DNA of 64,000 nt from Acrasis kona (GCA_026419775.2 JAOPGA020000623.1:33525-97524); one strand, 5' to 3'; shown: positions 1-9,960, numbered from the stretch's first letter. Notes: generated by a model not told the origin, from the sequence alone. Made by a program: numbers and translations.

Positions 1-1
1 A

Positions 2-355
2 GTACCAGAGATTGAAAAGACACTTAAAGCCGTAAGGTTACTTAAGGAGAAGTATGAAGCAGACGAAACCGTTAAAACTCACTATCAGCTTTCGGATAAC
101 ATTTACGTAAAAGCAGAGTTGAAGAAAAATGATAAAGTTGCCTTGTGGCTTGGTGCTAATGTCATGGTTGAGTACTCCTTCGACGAGGCAATCAAATTGT
201 TAGAGAGCAGTCTTGAAAGTGCGACTAATGGTTTGGAACAAACATACGAGGACTACGCATTTTTAAAAGATCAGAAGACCACAACAGAAGTCAACATGTC
301 TCGCGTACATAACTTTGGTGTCAAGAAGAGACAAGAACTAAAAAACAAGAAATAA
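2..355 (+). CDS. Prefoldin subunit 3 (VBP1-like), C-terminal part
   Basis: The 5' part lies outside the window; the frame is open from base 2 to TAA at 353-355, giving 117 residues. Prefoldin is a cytosolic hexameric co-chaperone that hands nascent actin and tubulin to the chaperonin CCT. Subunit 3 is an alpha-class subunit with two coiled-coil helices joined by a beta hairpin. Visible here are the first coiled coil's end (ADETVKTHYQLSDNIYVKAE), the hairpin stretch 'VALWLGANVMVEYSFDEA' and the heptad-rich second helix ending in a lysine-rich tail. The 'V.LWLGANVMVEY..DEA' block is the characteristic signature of VBP1/prefoldin 3. No intron is seen. The next gene follows in the same direction after 83 bp. 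Confidence 0.9.
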   Translation, partial: VPEIEKTLKAVRLLKEKYEADETVKTHYQLSDNIYVKAELKKNDKVALWLGANVMVEYSFDEAIKLLESSLESATNGLEQTYEDYAFLKDQKTTTEVNMSRVHNFGVKKRQELKNKK

Positions 356-438
356 ATTAAAATTATCACCATAGCATGTGCTTCTTTGTCTATATAGTTG
401 ACCTGATTTTATTGTAAGGAATTCTAAAAAGCGGGACG

Positions 439-2730
439 ATGGATGTAGATGTTCCCAAGATTGACTTTGAAGTTGTACACAAGAAGTTCAATGGATTTAT
501 ATCTGCAGTAAACACTCCACGGTTACCTTCAAACTTGATAGACCCCACTCTACTCGAATCGATAATGTCGAGTTATTCTGGGGATAGGGATGATAATGGA
601 TTATATCATGGCACTGGAACTACTTCTTTCTCGCACGTTGCAGACTCTGAATTATATGAAATGTTCAGCAGACCAGAGCAAATAGAGGAACAAACAGAAA
701 AATCATTCTATGACAACGACTACTATGAAGAGGAAGAGGAGCAAGAGAATTCAACAGGGAAGGACGAACATGTTGAGGTCCCAGAATACCAATTTAGTTA
801 TGAAGGAGAATTTTCGAATGGTTACCTACATGGAGGAGGCAAGCTAAAATGGAATGATGGCATAGTGTATGAGGGTGATTTCGTCGAGAACATTATAGAT
901 GGAGCAGGCATGTTTACCTGGCCCGATGGCAGTACCTACGAAGGTAGCGTGAAAGAAGGTTTACGACATGGCGAAGGAGTTTATAACAATGCAGTGACAG
1001 GAGCTGTATACCAAGGAGAGTGGTACAAGGGCCAAAGGCACGGTAATGGTACTATCACATACAGACCAGATGAATTCTACGAAGGCCAGTTTGTTTACAA
1101 CAACAGACACGGTAATGGTACTATGACATACAGTACTGGTAATTACTACTCAGGAGAGTGGACAGATAATAAAAAGAATGGAAAAGGTGTAATGCACTGG
1201 GTTGACGCTAACGAAAAGTATGACGGCGAGTGGAAAGATGGTCTGCAACACGGCCAAGGAACTCATGTATACTTTAATGTCAAACAAGACAACTGTAATT
1301 TTTACCAAGGAGAATTCGAAAACGGTATGAGGAGCGGCTTTGGTGTATTACACTATGCAGATGGAAGCAAATACGAAGGTATGTGGAAACAAAATCTCAA
1401 AAATGGAGTCGGTGAGTATAGCTTTAGTAACGGTTCGGTGCAGAAAGGAATGTTTGAGGACGACAAGCTTGTTACGGTGACCAGTGTAGAAGGCTTCACA
1501 AAGACCGACGACGATTTAAGCTCAAATTTGGACAACAAGAGCTTCACAAATATCCCATTGTACATTGATGATATAGTTCAACACAGTGGGCAAGTCGATG
1601 ATATAGCTCAGGTTCAGCATGTAGTGGCTAGGCATTCTCCGAAGCTTCGCCAGATATTTTTGTATTATAGTAAATATGGAGTTCAAGCAGAGGTCGTACA
1701 GGTTACATCGCCCAATAACGAGTTTAATGCAAGCGCCAGTTTCAGTAGCTCGTTAGGTTTGCAGAACAATTTGGTGGTTAATGATGTAAAATTCATCGTG
1801 TCAAAGGCGGGAGAGATTAGCATGACTCAATTTTGGAAGTTCGCTACAGATTGTGGTTTAATTGATTCTTCCCACCTGAGCTGTGCACAAGTCGATCGAA
1901 TATTTATTGCTGCCAAGAACAAGGTCGGAAAATATGATGGCACTCACAGGACAGCAGCTAACAATAAAATGCATACACATAGTGCAAATAATCGTATGAG
2001 ATTTAGAGAGTTTGTAGAGGCGATTGTGAGAATAGCTGCTTGCTTTTTTGGAGATTCTCAAACTGCTCAAGACTTTAGAGTGAGTGAAAGAGTTAACCAA
2101 CTCATCGAAGGTCATATTTTTAGAAGATTTGATGCATTGTCGCTTGTTAAAGAAAAGCAGGAGTTATTTTTGAATCAGAAGCAGGAGTTCGAAGAAGTTA
2201 TCAACAAATATATTTTACCGCTACAAAAACTATTTATCTACTTTAGTGGGACGAGTAGTGGTGGAGTAAATTTATCAACAAATAACAATCGAACTGACGT
2301 CGAACCATCCAACGTGGACGATCATACTATGACAGTGAGACAATTCCTAAGAATGCTAGAAATGATTGGAGTCATAAACAACAGATCACTGCCTACAATC
2401 CTATCTTATTTTGACACTTATGAGGAGTTCGTAATATCTGACACACCACTCATGTCTCCCACCTCTCCTCAAACTCAAAGATCTAAAATAAGAGTATTCC
2501 CCATCCCAAAGGAATCACAGCAATTTATAACATCCACCAAACAAACATCTCCTAATCTCATAATTGAAAGGGAGTTGATTTTTAATGAATATGTGGAGGG
2601 ACTCATCAAATGTGCAATCAAAAAAAATGAAAATATCACCGAGCAAATAGAATTGCTGGAATACTTTTTAACAAACCTCATTGATAGAGCCAAAAGCGCA
2701 GGCTATCTTATGGCTGAGTTATTAAACTAG
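439..2730 (+). CDS. MORN-repeat protein, radial spoke head 10-like
   Basis: A single-exon gene of 763 residues. After an acidic N-terminus (run of E around residues 97-105) come about ten MORN repeats of roughly 23 residues (residues about 115-350), each opening YxGxW/F and carrying a GxGxxxY/W core, for example 'YEGEFSNGYLHGGGKLKW' and 'YDGEWKDGLQHGQGT'. The C-terminal 400 residues are helical with no motif I can name, but the order of MORN repeats followed by a long helical region matches RSPH10B-type radial spoke proteins of motile cilia. Function in the axoneme is therefore inferred from architecture, not proven. A generic MORN scaffold protein is the alternative. Start ATG at 439 follows an A-rich leader; stop is TAG. 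Confidence 0.75.
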   Translation: MDVDVPKIDFEVVHKKFNGFISAVNTPRLPSNLIDPTLLESIMSSYSGDRDDNGLYHGTGTTSFSHVADSELYEMFSRPEQIEEQTEKSFYDNDYYEEEEEQENSTGKDEHVEVPEYQFSYEGEFSNGYLHGGGKLKWNDGIVYEGDFVENIIDGAGMFTWPDGSTYEGSVKEGLRHGEGVYNNAVTGAVYQGEWYKGQRHGNGTITYRPDEFYEGQFVYNNRHGNGTMTYSTGNYYSGEWTDNKKNGKGVMHWVDANEKYDGEWKDGLQHGQGTHVYFNVKQDNCNFYQGEFENGMRSGFGVLHYADGSKYEGMWKQNLKNGVGEYSFSNGSVQKGMFEDDKLVTVTSVEGFTKTDDDLSSNLDNKSFTNIPLYIDDIVQHSGQVDDIAQVQHVVARHSPKLRQIFLYYSKYGVQAEVVQVTSPNNEFNASASFSSSLGLQNNLVVNDVKFIVSKAGEISMTQFWKFATDCGLIDSSHLSCAQVDRIFIAAKNKVGKYDGTHRTAANNKMHTHSANNRMRFREFVEAIVRIAACFFGDSQTAQDFRVSERVNQLIEGHIFRRFDALSLVKEKQELFLNQKQEFEEVINKYILPLQKLFIYFSGTSSGGVNLSTNNNRTDVEPSNVDDHTMTVRQFLRMLEMIGVINNRSLPTILSYFDTYEEFVISDTPLMSPTSPQTQRSKIRVFPIPKESQQFITSTKQTSPNLIIERELIFNEYVEGLIKCAIKKNENITEQIELLEYFLTNLIDRAKSAGYLMAELLN

Positions 2731-2764
2731 TACACTGATTGTAGAACGTTCACAATAAATTAGA

Positions 2765-3529
2765 TTAATCAACAAATTTATTTAATGTTTGTTCTGTGGT
2801 CGAGAAATTTATTTTTGTTTTTATAAGCGGCGCAATGTGTTTGTCAAGGACAATGTCTTCGCTAGAATCAACAGTTAATTTCCCATCTTGGTCTTTAGTT
2901 AGCAGCAGGGTACGTATTGAGGGCTTCGTCATTCCAGAAGTACCATTCTTTCTATTCACAAGTTCATTCCATCTTCTAACATTTGTTTGAATGTCAGCCT
3001 CCACCCGTTCAAGGTCATTAAACATTAGAACCTCTTCGTTAGTTAGTTTCGGATGTAGTTCTAACGGAATATTGCTGATGGATCTTTTTATCTTTTGTAC
3101 ATCAAAGTGTTCTGCTTTTATTTTGTTATAAAGAATTGAATCGAGAGGGTCTTCGGAAGGAGGCACTTTGTAGTCTTTGACATTGGCTATACATTTTCTT
3201 GTGCAGTCTATGATTCTGTTCTCCAACTTGATGCATTCGAGCTCGAGTTCTTTTTTGTTCGACTCTGTTATCGGCGTGTTTATTAAGGAAAATATGGATG
3301 TATTAATGTCAGAAGAATCCTCGACTTCATCAATTGTAGGTTCAGATTGTACTCCATCAACGTCTGTATTGGATACCCTATTTAGCACTAAATCTTGAGT
3401 ATTTCTCAACAGAATTCGAAGTTGCTTTGATTCTAATATTTCATCTTGCCTCACTTCTTCATTGTACCACTCTACTCTTTGGATGTGTGAGTTCAGGATG
3501 TCAAGAAAAGCTTCAATTGAACTTCGCAT
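2765..3529 (-). CDS. Uncharacterised helical/coiled protein, 254 aa
   Basis: I do not recognise this protein. The frame extends to 3565, but the codon there is TTG; the first ATG is at 3529 (MRSSIEAFLDIL...), which I take as the start. The sequence is acidic and helical with heptad-like stretches (around residues 85-130 and 165-200), no signal peptide and no membrane segment. The size and coiled character would suit a structural subunit such as a kinetochore or complex-assembly protein, but no motif supports a name. It is convergent with the MORN gene: the stop codons are 35 bp apart. Codon use resembles neighbouring genes, so it is very probably a real gene. Confidence 0.7.
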   Translation of the reverse strand: MRSSIEAFLDILNSHIQRVEWYNEEVRQDEILESKQLRILLRNTQDLVLNRVSNTDVDGVQSEPTIDEVEDSSDINTSIFSLINTPITESNKKELELECIKLENRIIDCTRKCIANVKDYKVPPSEDPLDSILYNKIKAEHFDVQKIKRSISNIPLELHPKLTNEEVLMFNDLERVEADIQTNVRRWNELVNRKNGTSGMTKPSIRTLLLTKDQDGKLTVDSSEDIVLDKHIAPLIKTKINFSTTEQTLNKFVD

Positions 3530-3783
3530 TACAATTGTGTGAAAAGGAATGAGCAAGGGGAACAAGAATTTTTTTGTGTATAAAATTGACTTGGGGAAAC
3601 AAGAGACTGGAACGAATGAAGGATCAGTGGTTGTACTTTACCCTCACAGACTATATTCGCCATATTTTTATTCCGTCGATGTTAAATTTACTTTCAAAAT
3701 GCACTTGGTAAATATAATACACCAACATCTTCTAACAAACACAGTCACTTACGCAGGATAACCTGAAGAAGCTTGACCGAATA

Positions 3784-5517
3784 ATGCACACATTATTCAA
3801 GGAAATATCGTCAGTGAAACCATCAACTTCCATACCAACGAAAATGCAATTAAACACTTCGGGCAATAATTTATATTTCATACCCATATCAAAACAGAGT
3901 AAATTAGTGAAACAAGACGAACAGGAAGCAATCGAAGAAGAACTTAAAGACGGACCATACAATGACCTTCAACATTTCTTAAAAACTTTAGGCCTCAAAG
4001 CCGAACAAGTAGAGGTACCGGAATTAATCGCCACATCACCAGACTCGACAGCACCCCATTGGTCCAGCATAGCAACCCTCATTCAAAACCTGATTGACCA
4101 CTACCAAGTCCTGCCAGAACTAGAAGAAAAGATTCAAACCAACTACAAGAACAAATTCTTACTTCACCGAGCACTTTCGCAAAGCGGTCAAGGAGGATAC
4201 AGCATCGACGTGTCCCAAAACAGAAGATTACATTATCTCGGAGATACAATTCTAGATGTATTGGTCGCTCGACATTGTGTTTCCAAATACTATGGGTTTC
4301 CTTACGATCAAATCAAAGAAAATAAACTTTATTACTGCAGGAATAGCACTCTCGAGCAAATGTGTATTGATAACGACTGGAAGTTAATAAACTATGTTCC
4401 TGGTCATAGCAGAGGAAAACTAGACAGGAAGAAGGTGAATGCCGATATAATAGAGTCTTTGATTGCAACAATGTATTTGGAAGAACCTGACATGTCTTTG
4501 TGCGAACGTTTTTGTAATACTTTTCTTTTTGAAGAGCCGGCTCCTATTGATGATAAAAAAAAATCAAAATTTGTTGTTTCTAAAGTCTTGGGATCTGAAC
4601 AAAGAAAATTTCTCTTGTTGCTGCAGGAGCAGTTGGGAATAAAATTTAATGATATTGATGTCTTGCATAATAGTGTTACCATTGATCCAAATGCTGACCA
4701 TAGACGTAATTATGGTCAGGAACTTTATTATATGATGGGAGAGTCTCTTGTAAGGTACTTGATAACTGATCATCAAGTAACCGATCATCCTTATGCAACA
4801 TCTGCTTGTTTTCATTGCGCTCGCGATTGTTATCTTAGCGGTTCTTTTATGGTTAAAATGTTTGATAGGTTGTTCCCAGATAAAAAGTTTAAAATGTTTT
4901 ATGAAAAGCATAAGAAGGGACAATCTGGTTTTGGAGCAGGTGTTATTGCTAATAAAGAATCTCAGGGTTATCAAATGTCCACTAATACTAGAAGGATGGT
5001 GTTTACGTCCTTGTTGGGTGCATATTATATTGATCAGAATTATAGTGTAGAGGCGATGGATCATTGTGATCGCATCGTGAAAGAGTACATCACTAGTCAA
5101 GATAATCCATCGTATCGTGTTTGGGATCTTGTTGTTGCTCACTTTAAAGCTGTTCCAAACATTACTTTTAGTAGAGAATTCCTTCCAAGAGGTACTGCTG
5201 GTGCATATTTTAATGTTCTTTTCACTGGTGCATTACCTCTGGCAATTGCTCCATCAAAAATAGATTGCGTGTCAAAGGCTGGCAAATTGTTAGATATTAT
5301 TGAAAAGTATGGAGATGGGGAGACCTTTACAACAGCTGAGCAGTTAGAGGAACTATGGGGGAAACATTCAAAAGGAAGAGAAAAGTTATTTGACCCAGAG
5401 GATTCTCTCAAGCTATTGGCATATTCAACTCCTTATACTGGTACCATGGGCGGACTTAAGAGAGCTAATGCAAATGCTACTTTGTTGTCAAACATTAATA
5501 AAAAGAGAAAAATTTAA
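3784..5517 (+). CDS. Tandem RNase III-domain protein with degenerate active sites
   Basis: A single exon encodes 577 residues. The first RNase III-like domain (about residues 120-240) carries the family signature as NRRLHYLGDTILD (about 146-158) and the second acidic motif KVNADIIESLIA (about 217-228). A second, more divergent copy follows: ELYYMMGESL (about 312-321) and RRMVFTSLLGAYYID (about 403-417). A short C-terminal stretch could be a dsRNA-binding remnant, with a basic tail. No helicase or PAZ domain is visible, unlike Dicer. In the first domain the first catalytic Glu (in LEFLGD) is His, while the later Asp, Asp and Glu are kept. In the second domain all four acidic positions are lost or changed. 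The protein may bind or process structured RNA, like Dicer-like or mitoribosomal RNase III relatives; an inactive structural role is equally possible. Confidence 0.75.
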   Translation: MHTLFKEISSVKPSTSIPTKMQLNTSGNNLYFIPISKQSKLVKQDEQEAIEEELKDGPYNDLQHFLKTLGLKAEQVEVPELIATSPDSTAPHWSSIATLIQNLIDHYQVLPELEEKIQTNYKNKFLLHRALSQSGQGGYSIDVSQNRRLHYLGDTILDVLVARHCVSKYYGFPYDQIKENKLYYCRNSTLEQMCIDNDWKLINYVPGHSRGKLDRKKVNADIIESLIATMYLEEPDMSLCERFCNTFLFEEPAPIDDKKKSKFVVSKVLGSEQRKFLLLLQEQLGIKFNDIDVLHNSVTIDPNADHRRNYGQELYYMMGESLVRYLITDHQVTDHPYATSACFHCARDCYLSGSFMVKMFDRLFPDKKFKMFYEKHKKGQSGFGAGVIANKESQGYQMSTNTRRMVFTSLLGAYYIDQNYSVEAMDHCDRIVKEYITSQDNPSYRVWDLVVAHFKAVPNITFSREFLPRGTAGAYFNVLFTGALPLAIAPSKIDCVSKAGKLLDIIEKYGDGETFTTAEQLEELWGKHSKGREKLFDPEDSLKLLAYSTPYTGTMGGLKRANANATLLSNINKKRKI

Positions 5518-5526
5518 TTGTAAAAA

Positions 5527-6915
5527 ATGAAAGTCAGAGAGTTTCTCCGGAGACTTCTTCCATTCAATCTTGATACACCTTCTAATGAATCAAAAGATGC
5601 TGGCAACCAACAAAACGTTATCGAAGAGAAGTTAGAGCCATTTCCATCTCTGTTTGATCCTCTTATAATAAACTGGGGGCGCAACATGGAAGGAAATTTG
5701 GGAAGGCAGAATAAGACTACAGAAAGAAAATTTATTAGCACTCCTGGTTTGGTGGATATAGGGGTTGACACTGCCATTCTACAAGTTAGCGCGAGGGCAT
5801 GGCATACAGTTATAATTACCGATAAAGGTGGATATGGAATTTGGGTAGGAATAAGGTATTATTTTTATGTTATTGGGTTCTAAAAACGACAGCATGGGAA
5901 TCTTGGTTTAGGGCACGTTCTTGAAACAGTTACTTCGCCCAATTACATACCAGACACATACAATATGGGGCAATGTGCAACGGGCGAAGGGCACACTTTA
6001 TTTTTAAGAAACGACTGTAAGCTTTTCGGATGTGGGTGGAACATGAATGCACAATTGCCTGAGTTGGACCCAGGTAGATTTCATAATGCAGAAAAAGTAG
6101 TACCGCGGGTAGTTCAGTTACAAACACAACCCTTAGAACCAGGCGATCAAATAAGAAAAATTGTATGTGGCTATCGTCATAGCATATATTTGACGGAGCA
6201 CGGACAATGCTACATTGCAGATAAGAAGGGAAACAGAGAGGTCGGTTTTAAATTATTCCAAGACTACGAAGTCTCCGAACCCCTCGTGGACGTTGACGCC
6301 ACCATGCACACAACAATATTACTAACAAAATCGGGTAAAGTGTTCATGAGAGGACACCAAAAACTACCGGACGAAGTCGTTCAGCTTCAAAGCACACAAT
6401 TTAATCCCATGCGGTTTAGTGCCGTAAGCATGGGTAGGTTCCACGCATTAATATTAAGCAGAGACGGTCAGTTGATTTGCATAGGAGACGTTGCGAAAAA
6501 TTCAACAAGTGCCAACAAGACATTAATGGACGAACAATATTCGAAATCATTCACAAACAAGGATGGATGTTACTTAAATTCTGATTTATTTGATAGTAGC
6601 ATCAGACAGATCAGTGCGGGTAGAAATTACAATCTGGTGTTGACTGCTTCTGGTAACATTTATAGTTTTGGAACCAATACGCACCATCAATTGGGTAGAG
6701 AACTTGACGAGAGGGACGAACCGGTTGTCGGCACCATACATCTTGGAAGCATCAAGCCGAAGGGTTACCACATTGCGCAGGTGTCGGCGGGTTGCGATAG
6801 CAGCACGGTAGTATTGACTAAAGTCAGGAGGGTTGATCTTTTTATATATAATTTGTTGGAGACCCAAAAGACGAGGAGTGTATTTATAGATGTCGAGATT
6901 AAAATAAAAGAATAA
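5527..6915 (+). CDS. RCC1-like beta-propeller protein, one intron, frame problem
   Basis: RCC1 blades are clear: WGRNMEGNLG near the start, then HGNLGLGHV and FGCGWNMNAQLP, and FGTNTHHQLGR near the end. These are seven-bladed propellers used in Ran exchange factors and many unrelated scaffolds. Exon 1 begins at ATG 5527, only 9 bp after the previous stop. The best donor is at 5856 (GTATTA) and the acceptor ends at 5892 (37-nt intron). With that splice the motif 'GRNK|HGNLGLGH' forms, but only if one nucleotide is missing near 5830-5834. The in-frame alternative, donor 5845 (48-nt intron), keeps the frame but deletes the blade core. At the 3' end the frame shown stops at 6913-6915. An acidic reading ending at 6902 (GDPKDEECIYRCRD) in another frame also looks coding. 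Substrate unknown. Confidence 0.7.
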
Positions 6916-7002
6916 TTGTTACAATTTTTTTCTTGTAGAGATATTGTACTGGTTGACTGTCTTTGATATCAGAAATAACATTCGTTACATGTTGAGAACC
7001 AG

Positions 7003-8556
7003 ATGGACTGCTTTTTTCTACCGGTGACAATTGCCCCTAGATTTTCAATACACAAACCTCGAAAGAAGACACCTGTACATATTGATAATGTGTTGGACAT
7101 TGAGAAGATGGATATTGAAGTGATAACTCCTGCAGGCCGTTTGAATCACAGTAGAAATGATTTTTATAACGATGCTCCTAATTACCATCGACAACCAAAA
7201 CCACTCACAACAAATCACGAATACATTCGGAGAGGTCAGGGCACTTTATTCAGGATCATGCAGTTTGAAGCTCCTGTTAAAAAAGTATACTTGACCCTGA
7301 CAGACTTAGATTGTAACTCTCCGAAAGAAACTTGGTGGGAGAATTACTGCAGAACTCACAATCTACAATCTGCAGAAGAGCTAATCAAACAACGTCTCGA
7401 AAAGAGACGTCAAACTATCTATTACGACGAAAATGATAACAATATCGGAGACAAATCACGTTCACATTCCATATCATTATACATTAAAGAGAGAGAGGAT
7501 TTCCTTAAATGTTTTGATGACAACGATAACGAAATCAACGAAGCTAGAAGTAGAACTAATCAGCTGTTTAAAAACCTCAGTGGCTTGCCAGAGCTGGAGA
7601 GAGAACGGTCATCTTCCATGATTTACATAAATAACAATGACATTTTGACCTCCAAAGACGAGCTAGCTGATACAGCACCAATAGCTCAAACAGATACACT
7701 ACAGTATCATGGTTTGGGTGACTATCAATTATCTTCAAAGCTAAACAAGACGACTCCTATCAGGTCGAGCCCAAAGGTCAAACCGCCCATGAAGCCTCGC
7801 CAGATATCCTCCACTGGAGAGGTCAAAAAAGTAGAAGTGACCCCTGCAGTAAATAGAAAATACAGAATGGCGGATATATCCGAAATCATGTTGGAGTTTA
7901 AAGATAAAAAAGTAAAAATGCCATTTGACCCCAGAGAGGGCTTTGCTGATATACACATTCAGAGTTGTTTCAATTTTAATAACTATCAAGTCCTCAGCAT
8001 CGTCATAACCGGCATAAGAGAGACCACTGGCAAAAAACGGTTATTCCCGTTCATCAAAGACCCTGATTTACCCTATTTTGTGTGCCTTGATAGAAACTAT
8101 TTGCAAATGTTAAAAAAGAATATTGTATATGAAGTGGTATACAAAGATGTACGCAAGAAAAAGGTAAAAGAGTTGTCTGAAGAAGACGTAACTGCAATAA
8201 AATTAAAGTTCGATGAAATGGATGAAGATGGTGGGGGAACAATATCGATAAAGGAGCTAAAATCCTTTTTTAATAAACAAAAAGAAAGGGACATTCAAAA
8301 AGCTCTGGATTTGAGTAAAGCTAGAATGGAGTTGGCCAGCAGCGAAGATGAAATTAGACATATTGTGGAATCGCTTGGTAATAGACGGGAACAGATAGAG
8401 AGGTACTATGTAGGAAAGATTGATGTAATTATTAGTGCATTGAATCTAAATGATCAAGATTTGATTTCATGGGAGGATTTCTTATTCCATGAAGCTTCTC
8501 ATTTCCTGAGAGAACGTCAATATAGAAGAGATCGATTAAATAGTATTGGAAAGTAA
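7003..8556 (+). CDS. EF-hand domain protein, 517 aa
   Basis: A single-exon gene. The C-terminal third contains one canonical EF-hand calcium loop, DEDGGGTISIKE (about residues 407-418, acidic at 1, 3 and 12, Gly at 6, Ile at 8), flanked by charged helices. A second, degenerate hand lies near residues 485-500 (NLNDQDLISWED). The N-terminal 300 residues are polar and low in complexity, with no recognisable enzyme domain. The layout resembles ciliary EF-hand proteins and calcium-sensing adaptors of protists, but the partner is unknown. Start ATG 7003 is the first in frame after the RCC1-like gene. Confidence 0.7.
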   Translation: MDCFFLPVTIAPRFSIHKPRKKTPVHIDNVLDIEKMDIEVITPAGRLNHSRNDFYNDAPNYHRQPKPLTTNHEYIRRGQGTLFRIMQFEAPVKKVYLTLTDLDCNSPKETWWENYCRTHNLQSAEELIKQRLEKRRQTIYYDENDNNIGDKSRSHSISLYIKEREDFLKCFDDNDNEINEARSRTNQLFKNLSGLPELERERSSSMIYINNNDILTSKDELADTAPIAQTDTLQYHGLGDYQLSSKLNKTTPIRSSPKVKPPMKPRQISSTGEVKKVEVTPAVNRKYRMADISEIMLEFKDKKVKMPFDPREGFADIHIQSCFNFNNYQVLSIVITGIRETTGKKRLFPFIKDPDLPYFVCLDRNYLQMLKKNIVYEVVYKDVRKKKVKELSEEDVTAIKLKFDEMDEDGGGTISIKELKSFFNKQKERDIQKALDLSKARMELASSEDEIRHIVESLGNRREQIERYYVGKIDVIISALNLNDQDLISWEDFLFHEASHFLRERQYRRDRLNSIGK

Positions 8557-8571
8557 AATGCAATTCCTAAT

Positions 8572-8733
8572 TTACTGTTGATATGTATTTTTTGGTGGCT
8601 TGAACCTATTGATTAGTGCATGACAATTTATGCGATTGCTATTCTTTAAAACTTCGTCTTTGTATTTAGATGCTTCTATTTTTGTTGTCTGGAAGGATCC
8701 TTCATATTCATTTGCTAATTCAATGGAATCCAT
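8572..8733 (-). CDS. Possible 53-aa mini-gene
   Basis: A continuous frame on the minus strand from ATG 8733 to TAA 8572, reading MDSIELANEYEGSFQTTKIE and ending FKPPKNTYQQ. It has no signal peptide or membrane segment, is polar and lysine-rich, and contains one cysteine. It fills the gap between the EF-hand gene (convergent, 15 bp) and the lactonase gene (divergent, starts 81 bp apart). That spacing is typical of real genes here. I do not recognise it; it might also be the last exon of an unresolved gene. Confidence 0.45.
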   Translation of the reverse strand: MDSIELANEYEGSFQTTKIEASKYKDEVLKNSNRINCHALINRFKPPKNTYQQ

Positions 8734-8814
8734 TACCTTAGATTAGGTAAGGCAAGCTTGCGGGGTTAAAATTTTATTGTGCGATCAACCCAGAAGTGTT
8801 CAACAAATTTAAAA

Positions 8815-9858
8815 ATGAGAACAGTTTACATTGGAACGTGGTCATCTTATCTGTATGTGTTAGATCTGGACCTTGAAAAGAAACAGATCACACTAAGGGA
8901 ATCAATTGATGTTGGAGTGAGCCCTTCTTGGATTACACTAAACAAATCAAAAACAATACTATATACAGTTAATGAATCAGATAATTTTAAAAATGAGCAG
9001 GGAACCGGCGGCATATTGTCATTTGCTATTGGAAGCGACGGCAGCTTAAAACAAATAACCGAGACACAATCACTTGGAGTAGCACCTTGTCACATGTCGA
9101 TCGATAAGGATGAACAATTTCTCACCGTTGCTAACTACATGGGAACTTTGGCAACCTTTGAAACAAAAGACGGGCTCTTGAAAAAGGAACCTATCCAAGT
9201 AATCAAGAACGAAGGAAGCGGTCCTCACGACAGGCAAGAATCATCTCATCCGCATTCCTTTGTATTCTCACCAGACCAAAAATTCGCCTTCTTGTGTGAT
9301 TTAGGTCTTGACAAGGTGTTTCAGTACAAATACAACTCAAATACCGGTGAGCTTGTTCCAAATCAAAACGAAACCTATATCAAGGTTCAACCTGGGTTTG
9401 GTCCAAGACACATCTCGTTCCACCCTAACTGTAAACACGCCTACCTATTGAACGAACTAAACTCCTCGCTCATTGTATGTGATTACAACGATGAAAATGG
9501 AACTTTAACCGAAAAACAATCGCACACTCTGTTACCAGATGGTGCCAAGTTTGAAGATAATTTGGCGGGAGAAGTTGAGGTCACTCCAGATGGAAAATTC
9601 CTTTACGCAACAAATAGAGGTGACGCAGATTCAATTGCCATCTTTTCGATTTTGGATGATGGGAACGTTTCTTTTGTTTCACATCAAAGGACTGGAAAGT
9701 ATCCAAGACATTTTGCTATCGAAAATGATGTAATGTTGGTCGTCAATCAGAATCAAGACAGATTGCAGTTGTTTGAAAGAAATACGGATAGTGGGTTGTT
9801 AATAGAGAAGAGTTCTTTGTTGGGTTTGGAGAAACCTGTTTGTGTTATTATATTATAA
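8815..9858 (+). CDS. 6-phosphogluconolactonase-type beta-propeller lactonase
   Basis: 347 residues, close to the roughly 330 of bacterial Pgl of the YbhE type. Seven-bladed propeller features are visible: repeated 'SPSWITLNKSKTILYTVNE', 'APCHMSIDKDEQFLTVANY', 'HPHSFVFSPDQKFAFLCDLG' and 'GPRHISFHPNCKHAYLLNEL', the last three with the conserved His-containing strands of the lactonase family (PF10282 type). The expected reaction is hydrolysis of 6-phosphogluconolactone in the oxidative pentose phosphate pathway, but several family members act on other lactones. The frame is open from a GTG at 8779; ATG 8815 (AAAATGAG context, MRTVYIGTW) is the better start because it opens directly into the first strand. 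Confidence 0.85.
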   Translation: MRTVYIGTWSSYLYVLDLDLEKKQITLRESIDVGVSPSWITLNKSKTILYTVNESDNFKNEQGTGGILSFAIGSDGSLKQITETQSLGVAPCHMSIDKDEQFLTVANYMGTLATFETKDGLLKKEPIQVIKNEGSGPHDRQESSHPHSFVFSPDQKFAFLCDLGLDKVFQYKYNSNTGELVPNQNETYIKVQPGFGPRHISFHPNCKHAYLLNELNSSLIVCDYNDENGTLTEKQSHTLLPDGAKFEDNLAGEVEVTPDGKFLYATNRGDADSIAIFSILDDGNVSFVSHQRTGKYPRHFAIENDVMLVVNQNQDRLQLFERNTDSGLLIEKSSLLGLEKPVCVIIL

Positions 9859-9960
9859 AACAAAACATTTTAAACTTTTTATGTGGTGTTGTTTGTAGTG
9901 CTTTTAATCGAGATGGTCGGATTGCGTTTTTTGATCCACTTGTTTGAATGAATGTACGTT

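Noticed and set aside
1353-2693. Several minus-strand reading frames inside the MORN gene
   Set aside because: They are antisense to a protein with clear repeats and have no independent domain.
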